From the NCBI GenBank assembly GCA_030017395.1, contig JASEIZ010000135.1:1-6069 (forward strand): a stretch of DNA of 6,069 bases. Reading direction: 5' to 3'. Below are positions 5,052 to 6,069 of the stretch, piece after piece. Every line of letters starts with the position of its first letter. The first letter of the stretch is position 1. The notes under the pieces were generated by a model. It had not been told where the DNA came from and did not search any database. It worked only from the letters and a program-made list of their open reading frames with translations. This stretch comes from Desulfobacterales bacterium. GTDB lineage: Bacteria > Desulfobacterota > Desulfobacteria > Desulfobacterales > ETH-SRB1. The position numbers were made by a program, and so were the translations under genes.

Positions 5052-5687
5052 GTGCCTGATAAGATAAGAAGGATAAATCCAGTCAATCCTCAGCCTGCTT
5101 TAATAGTTGAGGCGGCATGTGTCATAGAAAAAGGCGGAATCGTAATTTTCCCCACAAGCTTTATTTATGGGCTTGGTGCAGACGCTTTTAATATGAATGC
5201 AATCGACAGGGTTTTCAGTATAAAGAAGCGTCCTCATAATAAACCCCTTTCCGTGCTGGTAAAAAATCAGGAAGCCTTATACAGACTTGTCCAATATGTC
5301 CCTTCTTACGCGTCAATTATAATGAATAGGTTCTGGCCCGGAAAAATAACCATTGTTTTCAAAGCAAAAGAAGGTCTGCCGGAAAACCTGACAGCTGGCA
5401 CCGGTACGATCGGTGTGCGCATACCTGAATATACAGCCGCCTGTGCTCTGGTAAATGCGCTGAACAACCCAATAACCGGAACAAGCGCCAACTTTTCAGG
5501 CAATGTGGGCTGCTCGCAAATCTCGGACCTTGATCCGCTGATTGCCGACAAGCCTGATCTTATACTTGATGCAGGGCCGCTGGAGGGCGGCATTGGATCA
5601 ACCGTAATCGATGTTACAGGCAATCGACCAACTATTTTAAGACACGGAGCAATTGCTGCAAAGGATATTTTTGCTGTTTTAAGTTAG
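5052..5687 (+). CDS. tsaC: Threonylcarbamoyl-AMP synthase (TsaC/Sua5/YrdC family)
   Basis: The 211-residue protein should make threonylcarbamoyl-AMP from Thr, bicarbonate and ATP, the first step of t6A37 formation on ANN-decoding tRNAs in the cytoplasm. A single YrdC-type domain fills it: VIEKGGIVIFPTSFIYGLGAD (24-44), the K-x-R-P-x-x-x-P-L motif (58-66), FWPGKIT (94-100), GTIGVRIP (118-125), TGTSANFSG (142-150), GSTVIDVT (182-189) and ILRHGAI (195-201). There is no C-terminal Sua5 domain. The consensus PT-[DE]-T-x-YGL reads PTSFIYGL here and WPGPLT reads WPGKIT, so two usual motif residues differ. The N-terminal INPVNPQ stretch recalls YciO, but the KxR and TSAN motifs favour TsaC. GTG is the earliest possible start because TAA precedes it in frame, and no later start keeps the domain. 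The gene appears monocistronic. Confidence 0.88.
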   Translation: MPDKIRRINPVNPQPALIVEAACVIEKGGIVIFPTSFIYGLGADAFNMNAIDRVFSIKKRPHNKPLSVLVKNQEALYRLVQYVPSYASIIMNRFWPGKITIVFKAKEGLPENLTAGTGTIGVRIPEYTAACALVNALNNPITGTSANFSGNVGCSQISDLDPLIADKPDLILDAGPLEGGIGSTVIDVTGNRPTILRHGAIAAKDIFAVLS

Positions 5688-5697
5688 CGCAATTCTA

Positions 5698-5726
5698 TTG
5701 ACAATCACCTCAAATTTACCTAAAAA
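5698..5726 (+). promoter_or_regulatory. Likely sigma70-type promoter of tRNA-Leu
   Basis: A perfect -35 hexamer TTGACA (5698-5703) is followed after 17 nt by TAAAAA (5721-5726), a 4-of-6 match to TATAAT. The tRNA 5' end is 13 nt downstream, which would leave a leader of only about 7 nt. The -35 starts 11 nt after the tsaC stop. Confidence 0.55.
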
Positions 5727-5739
5727 AATAACATATTGT

Positions 5740-5827
5740 GCCGGAGTGGTGAAATTGGTAGACGCAGAGGACTCAAAATCCTCCGAGCTTTAAGTTCGTG
5801 TCGGTTCGATTCCGACCTCCGGCACCA
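5740..5827 (+). tRNA. tRNA-Leu (anticodon CAA)
   Basis: This is an 88-nt class II tRNA that reads UUG codons. The acceptor stem GCCGGAG (5740-5746) pairs with CTCCGGC (5817-5823), followed by discriminator A and an encoded CCA (5825-5827). The anticodon stem GAGGA/TCCTC encloses loop CTCAAAA with anticodon CAA at 5774-5776. The long variable arm (5784-5799) folds into a 6-bp stem with one G-T pair, typical of Leu. The T arm is GTCGG / TTCGATT / CCGAC. The D region has the AAATTGGTAGACGC pattern of bacterial tRNA-Leu. All stems are intact. Confidence 0.97.
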
Positions 5828-5848
5828 ATAAAAACAACCCATCTTATT

Positions 5849-5916
5849 CTGCAAACAAAGAAATATATCCTATTTGAAACAGATTGTTTTATACTCCTAT
5901 GTTGTTTGCAGTTTTT
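5849..5916 (+). terminator. Terminator-like inverted repeat after tRNA-Leu
   Basis: CTGCAAACAA (5849-5858) and TTGTTTGCAG (5902-5911) are perfect 10-bp inverted copies, and the second runs straight into TTTTT (5912-5916). The 43-nt loop is long for an intrinsic terminator. It contains a small nested AAACA / TGTTT hairpin (5877-5889). The most likely role is ending the tRNA transcript; a structured RNA element is an alternative. Confidence 0.5.
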
Positions 5917-6000
5917 CCTTCAGCTAATAAGTTTTTACAACCCAGCATAGAACGGACTTTTTATAAACCCGTCAAATATTTTCCTTGCAATCAGCCAATG

Positions 6001-6031
6001 TTGCCATTATCATGCCAAATAAAAATGGCAA
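6001..6031. promoter_or_regulatory. Inverted repeat upstream of the last gene (possible operator)
   Basis: TTGCCATT (6001-6008) and AATGGCAA (6024-6031) are perfect inverted copies separated by 15 nt, ending 22 nt before ATG 6054. Extra GCCA words sit at 5994-5997 and 6014-6017. The arrangement could be a regulator binding site or an mRNA hairpin in the leader. No T-run follows and no clear promoter boxes are visible. Confidence 0.35.
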
Positions 6032-6053
6032 ACCACATAAAAAGGATTAACCA

Positions 6054-6069
6054 ATGGCTAAAATATTCC
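6054..6069 (+). CDS. Start of an unidentified gene, cut by the window end
   Basis: ATG 6054 is preceded by AAAGGA (6041-6046), with 7 nt between AGGA and the ATG. The reading frame continues to the window edge as M-A-K-I-F. Five codons are too few to identify a product. The start is supported by the ribosome binding site and the preceding ~225 nt non-coding gap. Confidence 0.6.

Noticed and set aside
5740..5827. tRNA-Leu as an integration site for a mobile element
   Set aside because: No integrase gene and no second copy of the tRNA 3' end are visible downstream in the window.

Overview
The window looks like bacterial chromosome with moderate to low GC, probably from a Desulfobacterota (Desulfobacterales-like) sulfate reducer or relative. 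That placement is inference. It rests on general protein character, the mix of housekeeping genes, and intergenic DNA full of short 7-8 bp tandem arrays and CACGAAG-type palindromes, which I recall from such genomes. All genes are on the + strand and most are housekeeping.

Layout. Positions 1-287 are non-coding: a GC-rich scrap (1-54), an inverted pair of heptamer arrays (55-137), a TGAACC array (141-178) and a hairpin-like inverted repeat (235-287). Next comes a tight four-gene cluster: a DUF1992/DnaJC28-domain protein (300-689), a small two-helix membrane protein with a C-terminal SHOCT domain (693-1196), a D-alanine--D-alanine ligase (1198-2166), and an unassigned RimK-like ATP-grasp protein (2147-2890) whose start lies inside the ligase gene. 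Gaps of 3 nt, 1 nt and a 20-nt overlap imply one translationally coupled mRNA. A palindrome (2910-2966) separates this cluster from purDE (3030-4799), a single ORF that fuses GAR synthetase (PurD) to N5-CAIR mutase (PurE). A second inverted heptamer-array element (4855-4999) and a third short heptamer run (5024-5051) lead directly into a GTG-started TsaC/Sua5/YrdC-type threonylcarbamoyl-AMP synthase (5052-5687). A tRNA-Leu(CAA) with its own likely promoter follows (5740-5827), then a terminator-like inverted repeat and the first five codons of another gene with a good ribosome binding site (6054 onward).

How the genes relate. Three consecutive genes (ddl, the RimK-like gene, purD) encode ATP-grasp enzymes, but only the first two are physically coupled. 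Ddl makes the D-Ala-D-Ala dipeptide for peptidoglycan, PurDE carries out two non-consecutive steps of purine synthesis, and TsaC starts t6A modification of ANN-decoding tRNAs. The adjacent tRNA-Leu(CAA) is not a t6A substrate. I see no defence, phage or CRISPR system. The most unusual items are the PurD-PurE fusion, the uncharacterised ATP-grasp gene overlapping ddl, and the recurrent inverted heptamer arrays, one of which forms the translation start region of tsaC.
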